DNA from: Primula veris
Lineage: Eukaryota; Streptophyta; Magnoliopsida; Ericales; Primulaceae
Direction: 5' to 3'
Length of the DNA: 64,000 nucleotides
NCBI GenBank assembly: GCA_963682055.1
Contig: OY821745.1
Coordinates: forward strand, 24,921,342-24,985,341
Positions 44,218 to 55,595 of this stretch are shown one piece after another. Positions within the stretch are counted from its first letter, which is position 1, and each line of letters opens with the position of its first letter. The notes beneath the pieces were generated by a model that did not search any database, was not told the DNA's origin, and saw only the letters and a list, made by a program, of their open reading frames with translations. Both the position numbers and the translations under genes were made by a program.

Positions 44218-45710
44218 TATTGGTTTCCGTGTACGAAATAACAATTAATAATATTTAAAGGACTAAACAATAATTAATCAAAACCAGTGTAATTTTTATT
44301 AATTTTCAAATGGAATACAATAAACTGATTACAACATGTAGGTACTGAAAAGTAATTAAAAGAAACTGCTGGATTGGAAAGTATAAATTTAACAGCCGGA
44401 CTGTTCTGTTTTAAATTTAAAGTACATGACTGAATTGAAACTATTCTAATTACAGAATTAAATTACAGAATAGTAATTACAGCAAAAAACAGAACTTTAA
44501 AGTAATTACAGAATAGTACAAACTGGACAGAATTGAAAAACTGGACAGAATTGAAAACTGGACAGAATTGAAAAACTGGACAGAATTGAAAACTGGACAG
44601 AATTGAAAAAACTGGACAGAATTGAAAACTTGACAGAATTGAAAAAACTGGACATAATTAAAAAACTGGACAGAATTGAAAAACTGGACAGAATTGAAAA
44701 AATAAAAAACTTGACAGAATTGAAATAATAAAAAACTGGACAGAATTGAAAATAAATAAGACGAGGCTACTGTTAACAGTATGCCCTTAACCGATATTCG
44801 TCCAACCACCTTAAGGTTTCTGGTTGCGTTGGCGCTTCGATCCCAAGGTACAACGTCTCTCGGAAGACTCGCCGAAAACTGGCGACGAGTCTAAGTCGAG
44901 CTTTTAGTGGGTGGTTCTCTCTGGTTTCTAAATGCTATGAATAAAAAATATATGCAGCTTTTAGAGAGAAGATAGACTGATTTGAATGTCTGAAATGTGA
45001 AGGGATGGCTGCCTCTTTATAGAGAATTCTGAAACCGCAGAATTGAATGTGGTCATTTAATTCTGGGAGTTACATCCCCAGAATCCGCCTCCATTACTGC
45101 TGGAGTTTCAACCTTTCTGGAACTCTAGTGACTGCTCTTGCAAATATGCAAAAGTCCCTTTTCAGATTTAGTACAAGACCCAAGACCCAAGACCCAAGAC
45201 CCGAGACATTCCCCAAATCCCAAATCCCAAATCCCAAATCCCAAATCCCGCATCCCGCAGCCCGCGGCCCGCGGCCCACGGCCCGCGGCCCGGGCCCGAG
45301 ACCCGAGCGAGCGAGCGCGTGTGTGGTACACACTAACCCACTCATGGGTATGCGGACTTTATTAGTTTACCAACTACATGGGATGGGTTTGTATATATAG
45401 AGTGAAAATCAACCTTGATTTTCCAATGTGGGATAACCCTCATGGTTTATTCCCACTCTCTACTCCATTTTCCAGATTTCGGTTTTTCCCTCTTTCGAGT
45501 ACCAACATTCGAGTCCAATTATCATTCACACCATTCCTCCGAATTGGTCATGCGATATACCGTTGCGAAGCTTGTCCCACGAGCTACTCAAACGCATAGA
45601 GTATGGCCTCAGAAAAACTGAGGAGTCGCATTAAAAATTGACTCAAAGGTGGTCCCTGACCACTTGGAACAAATATGTTTAAACTACATATTTTCCAACT
45701 TTTTCCAACA
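44218..45710 (-). mobile_element. 3' LTR of the minus-strand Copia element, 1493 bp
   Basis: Homologous along its whole length to 50904-52349. It ends in CCAACA on the right; the left terminus is mutated to TATTGG from TGTTGG. ATTTT at 44213-44217 pairs with ATTTT at 52350-52354 as the target duplication. Next to it on the internal side is ATGTGGGGGAT on the minus strand, the polypurine tract. Contains an 18-bp minisatellite (44515-44755) and a CCC-rich variable region (45175-45315). Confidence 0.93.
44515..44755 (-). repeat. LTR minisatellite, unit about 18 bp
   Basis: About 13 copies of AACTGGACAGAATTGAAA with small length and base changes. The same array with a different pattern of variants is in the other LTR at 51205-51440. 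The long ORFs running through it are translations of the repeat and not genes. Confidence 0.9.
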
Positions 45711-46267
45711 ATCCCCCACATGAATGCAATTGGCTCGAAAGCCCATGTCCTAAATGCAAATCAAGAGAACCGCAAAAGTTCACTGCCTAAGGTCAGGTAG
45801 CGTGCGCCTTGAACCTGCCGTAGCGGTGTACCACCCAGAATACTGCTATTAGGTAGCGGTAAAGCTTTGAACCATCAAGCTTTGTGTATCCCAGAATGGC
45901 ACCCGCACAGTGCCCTCTCTACCCACGTACTAGGCCCTTTAGTTGTTGTCCATATTTGGCCTGGACTGCCTTAGCAACTTCAACTAAGTGCTCTAGTGAA
46001 TTAGCCCAAGCTCATCACATGGTACCGGCCTTACACACTAGTTATAGGTGTTCCAAGTCGAAAGTGTCCTGACTCACTTTACTCGACCATCGAGTTACTT
46101 GGATCATTAAGAGCCTCAAGCTCACCCTTACAATGGTACAGGTCTATCACTCTGTCATCGCGGAGATGGGCTGGGAACTCCAGGTTCCCGAGTGCTTTGT
46201 TCGGTTGCCCCCACAGTTCAGTTTCCCTTTGAACCTATCAGGAAAGATTCCGTTTAGGTTGGGTTGC
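45711..46267. other. Internal non-coding region between pol and the 3' LTR (minus-strand Copia)
   Basis: About 550 bp with no supported ORF, ending at the polypurine tract next to the 3' LTR. Composition differs from the AT-rich host DNA. Confidence 0.6.
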
Positions 46268-49200
46268 CTATGGGGGGGCCACCAATTTAATGGGCTTTAA
46301 TCTCATTCCGTTCGATGACGTCTCGACTCCCACTTGAGTCAAGCCTTTAGTTAATGGATCCGCTATGTTTTCCTTTGATCTTACAAAATCTAAGGATACC
46401 ACACCATTGAATAACAATTCCCTTACGGATTTATGTCTCCGACGTATATGTCGAGACTTTCCATTATACATATGATCCTGAGCCCGCGCAATAGCTGATT
46501 GACTATCACAATGCACGCTTATTGCGGGAACAGGTTTCGGCCACATTGGAATTCCTTCCAATAGACTTCTCAGCCAGTCTGCCTCTTCGGTTGCTAAGTC
46601 TAACGCTATGAATTCTGATTCCATAGTTGACCTTGCAATACATGTTTGTTTGGAGGATCTCCAAGACACAGCAGCTCCTCCCATTATAAACACATATCCA
46701 CTCGTGGATCTTGTGCTATTGGAGTCTGATATCCAGTTGGCATCTGAATACCCTTCCAGTACCGCTGGATATCTGGTATAGTGCAGCCCGTAATCAGCTG
46801 AAAACCTCATATACCTGAGAAGTTTCATTATGGCCTTCCAGTGTTCCTCATTTGGATTACTGGTGTACCTGCTTAGTCTACTCACTGAGTTTGCTATGTC
46901 TGGTCTAGTGCAATTCATTATATACATGAGACTGCCTATGACTCGAGAGAACTCCAATTGATTCACACTTTTACCGAAATTCTTTTTCAGGTTACAGTTG
47001 AACTCAATTGGGGTTCTTGACATAGCTTTACTGTCCTTGTCAAACTTGTCTAAAACTTGTTTAACATAGTGACTTTGGGACAAGGCATACCCTTATGATG
47101 TTTTGGTAATCTTCATACCAAGTATTACATCAGCTATACCCAGGTCCTTCATATCGAAGTGTTGTGATAACATTTTCTTTGTGGAGCTGATTCTATCATT
47201 ACTCCCAATTATGATCATGTCATCCACATAGAGACAGACTACAACACAGTCTCTTCCACTTCCTTTAGAGTAGACACATTTATCACACTCATTAATGTGA
47301 AAACCGTTTGATAGCATAATTCTATCAAACTTCTCGTGCCATTGCTTTGGCGCTTGTTTGAGTCCATATAGAGACTTTACAAGTTTGCACACTTGGTGCT
47401 CTTTACCAGGAACTACAAACCCTTCCGGTTGTTCCATGTAAATCTCTTCCTCCAGTTCTCCATTCAGAAATGCCGTCTTTACATCCATTTGATGTATTTC
47501 CATATCAAACAAAGCTGCGAGAGCAATGACGATTCGGATAGACGTTTTCCTGGAGACCGGGGCATACGTGTCAAAATAATCGACACCTTCCGTTTGCCTG
47601 AATCCTTTTACTACAAGTCTCGCCTTGTATTTCTCAATCGTGCCGTCAACCTTTAACTTCCTCTTGAAGATCCACTTGTGACCTAGGGGCTTGCATCTTT
47701 TCGGAAGATCCACTAGTTTCCAAGTGTGGTTTTGCATGATTGATTCAATTTCATTTTGAATAGCTTCTTCCCAATATTGGGAATCCGGTGTTGACATAGC
47801 TTGTTTATATGTCGCCGGTTCGCCTTCAACCATGAAGGTTAGGAAATCAGGTCCAAAGAAAGTTTCCTTCCTTGCCCTTTTGCTGCGCCGAGGCTCTTCC
47901 TCTTCCTCTTCCTCTGTCGGTTCACTTGCCCCCACATTTCCTTCACTGTTCAACTCTTCAGTTGGTACAGATGTAGGTAATTTTTGGGGAAAGATATCTT
48001 CAAAGAAAGAGGCCTCTCGGCTTTCCATATACGTATCTACATGCACATCGGGATTGTCCGACTTGTGCACGAGAAACCGATATGCACTACTATTCTGTGC
48101 ATATCCGATGAACACACAGTCCACCGTCTTAGGACCAATTCTCATCCTCTTAAGAGTGGGAACTAGGACCTTTGCGAGACAACCCCAAACCCGCAGGTTC
48201 TTATAACTGGGTTGATGACCTTTCCATAATTCATATGGAGTCTTTTCTCGCTTCTTATGTGGTAACTTGTTTAAAACATAGTTAGCGGAAAGTACAGCTT
48301 CCCCCCACATGTTCTGGGGTAACCCAGAACTGATTAGCATAGCATTCATCATTTCCTTTAGCGTTCTATTTTTACGCTCAGCAACCCCATTTTGCTCGGG
48401 AGTGTATGGGGCTGTGATTTGATGTATAATGCCGCTTTCAGCGCATATCTGTTCAAACGGTGATTCATATTCACCGCCTCTATCACTTCTCAATGTTTTA
48501 ATTTTCTTATTGAGTTGATTTTCAACTTCGGTCTTATAAAGAGCGAATTTCTCTACTGCTTCGTCTTTACTTCTCATTAAGTAAACGTAACAGTATCTAG
48601 TACAATCATCTATAAAGGTGATAAAGTACTTTTTCCCTCCTCGCGTTTGTATAAACTTTAAGTCGCATACATCCGTGTGTATTAGACCGAGAGGTTTACT
48701 TTCTCGTTCAACATGTTGAAACGATGATTTCGTTAATTTTGCTTCTACACAAATCTCACATTTGTGTTGCTTATCAAAAACGAAATTTGGTATTAGTTTT
48801 AGTGAAATTAATTTCTTTAAAGAATTATAATTCACGTGACCTAATCTACCATGCCACAAATGAAATGACTCAAATAAATAATTAAACTCGGAATTTTTAT
48901 TGGCCTCTTGGGCAACAGTCATTACAGTACTTGTGCTAGCCTCAGCTTTAGCACCTTTATTGGGAGCAGGTGTCCCTACGTTTAACTTAAACATGCCGTT
49001 GGTCATATAGCCACGGCCTACATAGACACCATTTTTGGTGATTACAATTTTATCGGATTCTAAAACTAGTTTAAACCCGTTCTTCACCATCACCGATCCT
49101 GATACCAGATTCTTGCGGATATCTGGAACATGAAGCACATTTGTCAACCTCAGCTCTTTTCCCGAGGTCATCTTCATCACGACCATTCCTTTTCCTTCCA

Positions 49201-49460
49201 CCTTGGAAGTAGCAGAATTTCCCATGAAGCAGCTTTCTCCCTCTACCGCTTCGTATGTCTTAAACATCCACCTAGTTGAGCAGATGTGGCTTGTGGCGCC
49301 AGTATCTAGCCACCACTCTTTGGGGTTGCTCCCCACGAGATTGACCTCAGAGACCACAGCAGTAAAGTGGTCGTCATCTCGTCCTCCCTCGGCCAGATGT
49401 GCTTGAGCTGGAGCTTTCCTCTTCCCTTTGCCCTTGAAGTTTCTCGGGAGGGGGGGGGGG
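46268..49460 (-). CDS. Copia pol (TNT1-94-like), interrupted by one stop codon
   Basis: From high to low coordinates: protease with LDTGATSH (DTGA active site); GAG-pre-integrase and zinc-binding part [13 protein letters not shown] ... CEICVEAK; integrase core with [27 protein letters not shown] and [10 protein letters not shown]; reverse transcriptase with [47 protein letters not shown] and catalytic YVDD near 47220; RNase H with [11 protein letters not shown] and [10 protein letters not shown], ending IADPLTKGL. The reading frame is open except for one TAA at 47090-47092, between KITKTS and [10 protein letters not shown], which splits off the last 271 codons. It looks like a single recent point mutation in an otherwise intact gene. 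Confidence 0.93.
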
Positions 49461-50588
49461 GGGCTTAGGCTTAGCAGCGCCTTTATTGTCATAACAGTCC
49501 GCCGCACGATGGCCGGTCCTGTTACACACAAAGCAGGTTCCCGCAAATTTCTTTGCGACAACAGCTCTGCCTCCGGTGTCAAAACGTTTCCGTTTGACGT
49601 TGGAGCTTTCGACCACATTGGCCTTTGCCATCGGGATGACAGCACCACCGACTCTCCTCACGGAGCGACGGTTGCTCACCTCGATGTTGAGCTTCTCAAT
49701 GAGCCCCTCCAACCTCATTTCCTTCCGCTTGTGCTTCAGGTAGTTTTGAAAGTCTTTCCATGACGGCGGCAATTTCTCAATCATGAGTGCCACCTGGAAA
49801 GGCTCATTAATAACTAGCCCCTCAGCCTCAAGGCGGTGATAAATCAGTTGGAGCTCCTCAACTTGCTCCATGACACCCCTGCTGTCAGTCATACGGTACT
49901 CGTGAAAGTCCGTGACAACAAATCTATTTGTGCCAGCGTTATTCACTTTGTACTTATTTTCGAGAGTCTCCCACAGCTCCTTTGCAGTAGCTTTGGGCTC
50001 GAAAACACTGAACAGCGTGTCATCTAGAGCACATAGGATATAGTTCTTGCATAGATAGTCGGCATGTCTCCATGCCTCAACCGCAGAGAACGACTGCTCG
50101 TCCAGATCGTCCTCGCTTAGGACGGGAGCAGTCTCCTTGAGAAACCTGGTTAGATTCAGGGTCGTGAGATAAAACAGCATCTTTTGCTGCCAACGTTTAA
50201 AGTTGTCTCCCCTGAATTTTTCCGGTTTCTCCAGATGAGAAGTCGGCAAAGTAGGCACAGCCGAATACATCGGTGCCTTGCCCTTGGCCGCAGCCTTGGC
50301 TCTTGCCGCAGCCTTGGCTCTTGCCGCAGCCTTAGCTGCAGCCTTGGCCGTGGCCGCTGCTTCGGCCGCAGCCTCAGCTTTGGCCGTAGCATCCGCCATG
50401 GCCGCAGCCGCGGCGGCCTCAGCCGCTGCAGCTACGTCATCGGCGGTAGCCCCCACAATCGCATCGCCCCCAGTGTTATGGACATCTCCACCAACCACTG
50501 AGTCATGCTCACTTCCGATAGGCAACTGAATAGGCGACGTGTTTGTCATCTGAAATGACAACACAAAACGTATGAGATACGTGTACAA
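49450..50588 (-). CDS. Copia gag with alanine-rich N-terminal expansion
   Basis: Open from 50588, but the second Met (about 50549, MTNTSPIQLP) is the more likely start, since the first 13 residues are not gag-like. Residues about 45-105 are an Ala/Lys/Glu-rich tract (EAAATAKAAAKAAARAKAAA style) encoded by imperfect GCC-GCA repeats. The UBN2-type capsid part (LEKPEKFRGDNFKRWQQKML ... YLKHKRKEMRLE) follows, then a CCHC knuckle CFVCNRTGHRAADC. After the knuckle the coding strand has 14 consecutive Cs (49450-49463); pol lies in another frame beyond it, so gag and pol are joined only through a frame change at this poly-proline tract. Confidence 0.9.
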
Positions 50589-50903
50589 ACAATTCTATAA
50601 ACAAACACCAAAACTGAAATTTGGGTTTGTAAAAGAATTACCAAACAAAATTAAAAAAAACTCTTATCCCTTTAAATATCAATACGGTTGATATTAAAAG
50701 GATTGAAACGATTCTTATTGAATAGCAAAACGGTTGGTATCAACAAGAAAATAAAATAAAAATTAAAACTGTTTGGAATTTATTCTTTGTAATTCAATTT
50801 CTAATATAATTTAGAATTGAAAACAAGAAACCATTATTCCTTATAAAAATAAATAATTGTATTAATCAATACACGAAAGAAACAACACAATATCGGTTAA
50901 GAT
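50589..50903. other. Leader of the minus-strand Copia element
   Basis: About 315 bp of AT-rich leader between the 5' LTR and gag. The bases next to the LTR (ATCTTAACCGATATTG on the minus strand) should be the primer-binding site, but they do not match the usual initiator-Met sequence, and I cannot assign a tRNA. Confidence 0.5.
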
Positions 50904-52349
50904 TGTTGGTTTCCGTGTACGAAATAACAATTAATAATATTTAAAGGACTAAACAATAATTAATCAAAACCAGTGTAATCTTTATTAATTTTCAAATGGA
51001 ATACAATAAACTGATTACAACATGTAGGTACTGAAAAGTAATTAAAAAAAACTGCTGGATTGGAAAGTATAAACTTAACAGCCGGACTGTTCTGTTTTAA
51101 ATTTAAAGTACATGACTGAATTGAAACTATTCTAATTACATAATTAAATTACAGAATAGTAATTACAGCAAAAAACAGAACTTTAAAGTAATTACAGAAT
51201 AGTACAAACTGGACAGAATTGAAAAACTGGACAGAATTGAAAACTGGACAGAATTGAAAAACTGGACAGAATTGAAAACTAGACAGAATTGAAAAAACTG
51301 GACAGAATTGAAAACTGGACAGAATTGAAAAAACTGGACAGAATTAAAAAACTGGACAGAATTGAAAAACTGGACAGAATTGAAAAAATAAAAAACTGGA
51401 CAGAATTGAAATAATAAAAAACTGGACAGAATTGAAAATAAATAAGACGAGACTACTATTAACAGTATGCACTTAACCGATATTCGCCCAACCACCTTAA
51501 GGTTTCTGGTTGCGTTGGCGCTTCGATCCCAATGTACAACGTCTCTCGAAAGACTCGCCGGAAACTGGCGACGAGTCTAAGTCGAGCTTTTAGTGGGTGG
51601 TTCTCTCTGGTTTCTAAATGCTATGAATAAAAAATATATGCAGCTTTTAGAGAGAAGATAGACTGATTTGAATGTCTGAAATGTGAAGGGATGGCTGCCT
51701 CTTTATAGAGAATTCTGAAACCGCAGAATTGAATGTGGTCATTTAATTCTGGGAGTTACATCCCCAGAATCCGCCTCCATTACTGTTGGAGTTTCAACCT
51801 TTCTGGAACTCTAGTGACTGCTCTTGCAAATATGCAAAAGTCCCTTTTCAGATTTAGTACAAGACCCGAGACCCGAGACCAAATCCCGCATCCCGCGGCC
51901 CGCGTCCCGTGACCCGAGGCCCGAGGCCCGAGTCCCGAGACCCGAGCGAGCGCGCGCGTGTGTGGTACACACTAACCCACTCATGGGTATGCGGACTTTA
52001 TTAGTTTACCAACTACATGGGATGGGTTTGTATATATAGAGTGAAAATCAACCTTGATTTTCCAATGTGGGATAACCCTCATGGTTTATTACCACTCTCT
52101 ACTCCATTTTCCAGATTTCGGTTTTTCCCTCTTTCGAGTACCAACATTCGAGTCCAATTATCATTCACACCATTCCTCCGAATTGGTCATGCGATATACC
52201 GTTGCGAAGCTCGTCGCACGAGCTACTCAAACGCATAGAGTATGGCCTCAGAAAAACTGAGGAGTCGCATTAAAAATTGACTCAAAGGTGATCCCTGACC
52301 ACTTGAAACAAATATGTTTAAACTACATATTTTTCTACTTTTTCCAACA
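50904..52349 (-). mobile_element. 5' LTR of the minus-strand Copia element, 1446 bp
   Basis: TGTTGG...CCAACA termini. It differs from the other LTR mainly by a shorter CCC-rich region (51866-51960) and scattered substitutions; the minisatellite is 51205-51440. ATTTT follows at 52350-52354, matching 44213-44217. Confidence 0.93.
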
Positions 52350-52400
52350 ATTTTTAATGTAAGCTGGCTTAGGGGAATTAATATTTGTCTAATTCTAGGT

Positions 52401-52616
52401 CACTATAAGAAAAAATTCATTTAGTATCATAAAATCTTTTGAGTTATGTTGGTAAAGTGTTTGTGCCTAAATTTCAGCAACAGTTTAGCAACAAATATCA
52501 ACATAATTTGTTACATAATTTGTTGCTAAACTGTTACGAAAATTTAGCTACAAGCACTTTAGAAATGTAACCGAAAAAAATTTATGATGCTAAATGATTT
52601 TTTTTTTTTTTTTTTT
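52401..52616. mobile_element. CACTA-type MITE, imperfect
   Basis: Begins CACTATAAGAAAAAATTCAT and ends in a long T run after GATGCTAAATGA. The arms mirror each other: TCAGCAACAGTTTAGCAACA against TTGTTGCTAAACTGTTACG, and ATTTAGTATCATAAA against TTTATGATGCTAAAT. The right CACTA terminus is eroded. Confidence 0.6.
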
Positions 52617-53342
52617 AGACCTTTGCTTTTAGATTGAAACATGTGTCCATAAGCAAGCTTCCAGTATCACCGATATAATGAGTTGGATTTCCTAGGTTGT
52701 TGATAATAATAATCTTATAGATTATTAATTAAGCTTGCAAAAACTAATATACTACACTTGATCAAAATATTATAACAAATCTTTGTATCACCGATTAAAA
52801 TGTCGATTTTTTAGTTTTTTTAATAGTTTTTTTTTGACATGGTTGAATATTTTTATTAGTTCTTATCAAACTTTTTTTAAAATTTACGGGTTAATTAGTG
52901 TGCTATAAAAAATCAAAAACAATAAAAACAATATTATTTATGTTCAACCATTAATTAAACGTCAAATAGGGCAAAACTATGTTTGTCAGTGAGTACTATA
53001 TATACTAGTCCGATTACACTCATGGATTGCTCAGTTATAATTATTTTGATGATTAAAAAAGATACAATGAACTTCGATTAATTTAGTATAATTATCTTAC
53101 TCTATAAGAATAGAGAGATTTGATTTTTTTTTGTGATGTTCTACCTTTATAAAGAATTATTGAGAATGCTAACCATTTCGAGTGCTTTGAAATGCCGCAA
53201 CTTAAATGAGGGTATATGTTACGTCAGTTTACTATGTATAAATAAGAACGCAATATTACATATAAAACCCACATATACAAATAATACAAACCGTCAGCAG
53301 TTGTTTTATTAAACCCTTTTCTTCTTTTTCTCAATCTCTAAC
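52617..53342 (+). other. Upstream flank and promoter region of paralogue 3
   Basis: 52690-52815 matches 37905-38055 upstream of paralogue 2. A TATAAATA box lies at 53237, about 105 bp before the start codon, with a CT-rich leader (TTTTCTTCTTTTTCTCAATC) just before it. No ORF of its own. Confidence 0.5.
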
Positions 53343-54885
53343 ATGGCGACTCTCACCAATGCCATAACTGTCTCTCGTCCCTTAACCCCTTGTCCTCTCT
53401 CTGTGGACTCGTCCCGAACAAATTCCTGCTGGAGTTACCGCATGTACTGTTTGCCGGAGTTATCTGTTGGCTCCTGTAGTCGTCTTAGTTCATCCTCTTT
53501 CTTGAACCCTGTGCGCAATGGCGGAGCCAGGATCGGTAGATGGTGGACTATATTTAAAAAAAATCAACATTGGAGAGACTAAATCACTATTTTTCGCTAA
53601 AAAAATGTTTTTTGCACTCTAAAAAAATGTTTTCCGAAAATATGAAGGGGGCCTTGCCAGCCCCCTCTAGCTCCTCCCCTGCCTGTGCGTGGAAAGGTGA
53701 GTCGGAGTCACCTCGTCTACTGTACGCATGGACCACCTCCCTAGAAACTTAAGATGGAGTTATCCACGGCCAGGAAACTACACAAATGGATGGAAGAGAC
53801 GATGTTTTTGCTTGACAAGGAGATGAAGGGCAGACTCGGCAAGGATTACAGGATAGCTCGCGATCTGTTGTTTGAGGCGCAGTTGGCTGAACTCTCTGCA
53901 GGTGACGAAGAAGAGGAAATTACAGAGGATGAGGAGACTCCTGGGTGGATAATATGCGAGAGGCATGATGAAATAGAAACCGCGCTAAGGGCTATCAAGA
54001 AGCTGGCGGACTGGTGCACGACGAGACTGAAGGAGTTGTCGGAGACACCTATAATGTGTAATCTGATGGATTTGAAGGCATGAAAATATAGGATACTAGA
54101 GGAGTTACGTGGGTGTGGTCATGGAAGGAACTTATGGAGCAGGATATGGTTAAAACTGATGAGGGTGTCAAGGAAGAGGTCGAAGAGGAGGTTGGGGAGT
54201 TGGCACCAGGGAAGGTAAAAGACGAGAGTCACAAGACTACAGAATCGGTTACAGAAAGGAAACTTGAGGAATGGATGGAGGAAGCGGTGGCTTGGCTTGA
54301 GGAGGAGACGTAAGAGAAGATCGAGAAGAATTACGAAATAGCTGAGGATCTGTTGAGGGAGGCCATTAATAGGGCTGAATACGGAGCGGTGTTTTTAACT
54401 AGGGAGCGACGCGTCATGCTGGAACGAGTAAACAAAGCGGAAAATGCTATAAAGAAGCTAGGGGACTGGTCAGCAAGGAAACTGAAGAAATTGTCTAAGT
54501 TACCGAGGAAGAGCAAACTGCGAGAATTCAGGGAGAGGAAAGATGCGTTATGAGAGGAGTTACCTGAGATGATGGAACCACATGAACTGAAGGAGCAGAA
54601 GATGGCTTTCATTGAGAGGTTCGATAAGGAGGTCAAAGTGACGGAAGCTATGAAAGATGTGTTGGATAGCCTCAAGGATCAAGAGATGGTTTGTACCAAG
54701 AAAACTGTTGAGGAGCTTGGCGAGGCACAGGTGATGATGGCTAAGAAGCAATTGGATGAGGCGGAAGAGGCTTTCATCATGGCGAACATGGATGCATCAT
54801 TTTTTAAGAATTTATCGGAGAAGCAGAAAAAGGCTCTAAAGAAGCTAGCGGCAGAAAGTCAGATCCCTCAAATCCCGATCAGTGA
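53343..54885 (+). pseudogene. Paralogue 3: broken copy of the helical repeat protein gene
   Basis: Homologous to paralogues 1 and 2 over their whole length. The leader starts MATLTNAITVSRPL; the modules are recognisable (LADWCTTRLKELSE, LGDWSARKLKKLSK, KKTVEELGEA). Damage: a 166-bp MITE in the leader at 53516; TAG at 53742 where the relatives have CAG; TGA at 54081; a frameshift near 54110; TAA at 54311 (in EETxEKIEK); and TGA at 54551 (in DALxEELPEM). The end is also altered (extra residues before ISE). An acidic insertion (EEEEITEDEE) is seen in module 1. The stop region keeps the GTAAAAC donor-like site. No full-length product is possible. Confidence 0.93.
53516..53681. mobile_element. hAT-like MITE, 166 bp, inside paralogue 3
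   Basis: The 8-bp direct repeat CCTGTGCG (53508-53515 and 53682-53689) flanks it exactly, as in hAT insertions. Ends: CAATGGCGGAGCCAGGAT and CCCTCTAGCTCCTCCCCTG, an imperfect inverted pair of the common GGCGGAGC ... GCTCCGCC type. Removing it in thought restores alignment of the leader with paralogues 1 and 2. Confidence 0.9.
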
Positions 54886-55424
54886 GGTAAAACATAGACT
54901 ACTTAATTATCTTTTTGTTAAAAGTTAGCTGCCTAAGGTTAAAATTTACTCATTTGAAATTGGTTTAGTTATTTATATGCCAGCTTAATTATATTAGAAA
55001 GAAAAGAAACTTCATTCGAACAAAACAAGTACTCATTATAGATATTGTTTTAGGCAAAACGATCATTATATTAATAGAAAACAAAGGGACCTGACCCAGT
55101 TACTTATATATAAGAAGCCGCTTTTAACCTATACAATAGAATTGCAGCAAGAAAGCTTAAAAGGGGACAAACCACGAATTAGTGCTACTTAAGAACATAT
55201 ACATCATATCTACTAGATTCAAAATTATACATGTTACAACATTTGATGTCGAAGAGAAAATAGATATCAAATGGAAATTAGGCCCAAATATTCCTCAGCA
55301 ATTTCTTGAATGTTTCATTCCATCAGTGTTTTTAAAATATATTCGTAACTTGTTTCACTGTCTCAAATTTTGCAAGTGAGATATTCCACCATTTTCATTT
55401 CAGTCCTACTGAACAGCTCCTTTT
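54886..55424 (+). other. 3' flank of paralogue 3 and left edge of the viral insertion
   Basis: Up to about 55045 (ACTCATTATAGATAT) it matches the flank of paralogue 2 at 40740-40890. Homology then stops and resumes only at 62588. The stretch 55046-55424 belongs to the insertion but I recognise nothing viral or coding in it. Confidence 0.55.
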
Positions 55425-55595
55425 AGGTATGTCTTCTTAGATAAGGCAAGCAATAAACAAGTATGTATCTCTATGTAAAATCATTTCAAACAACACTATT
55501 TTTTCTTAAAAACGTATTATTTTATTTATTGAGCAATGATTTTACATAGAGATACACACTTGTTTATTGCTTGCCTTATCTAAGAAGACATACCT
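55425..55595. repeat. Perfect-looking 60-bp inverted repeat at the viral 3' end
   Basis: Arm 55425-55484 (AGGTATGTCTTCTTAGATAA ...) and arm 55536-55595 (... TTATCTAAGAAGACATACCT) are complementary with at most one or two mismatches; the loop is 51 bp. The right arm in minus orientation is the transcribed leader behind the viral TATA box, so the left arm is an inverted second copy of the viral leader. Confidence 0.9.

Noticed and set aside
44477..44809. ORF rich in repeated SILSSF / FQFC words (also 51163-51495)
   Set aside because: Pure translation of the 18-bp LTR minisatellite.
45047..45400. Pro/Arg-rich ORFs on both strands (also 51824-52039)
   Set aside because: They arise from the CCC-rich variable tract of the LTRs.
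55182..55379. Plus-strand ORF of 65 codons at the left edge of the viral insertion
   Set aside because: No recognisable similarity to viral or host proteins and no start context; left as unassigned insertion DNA.
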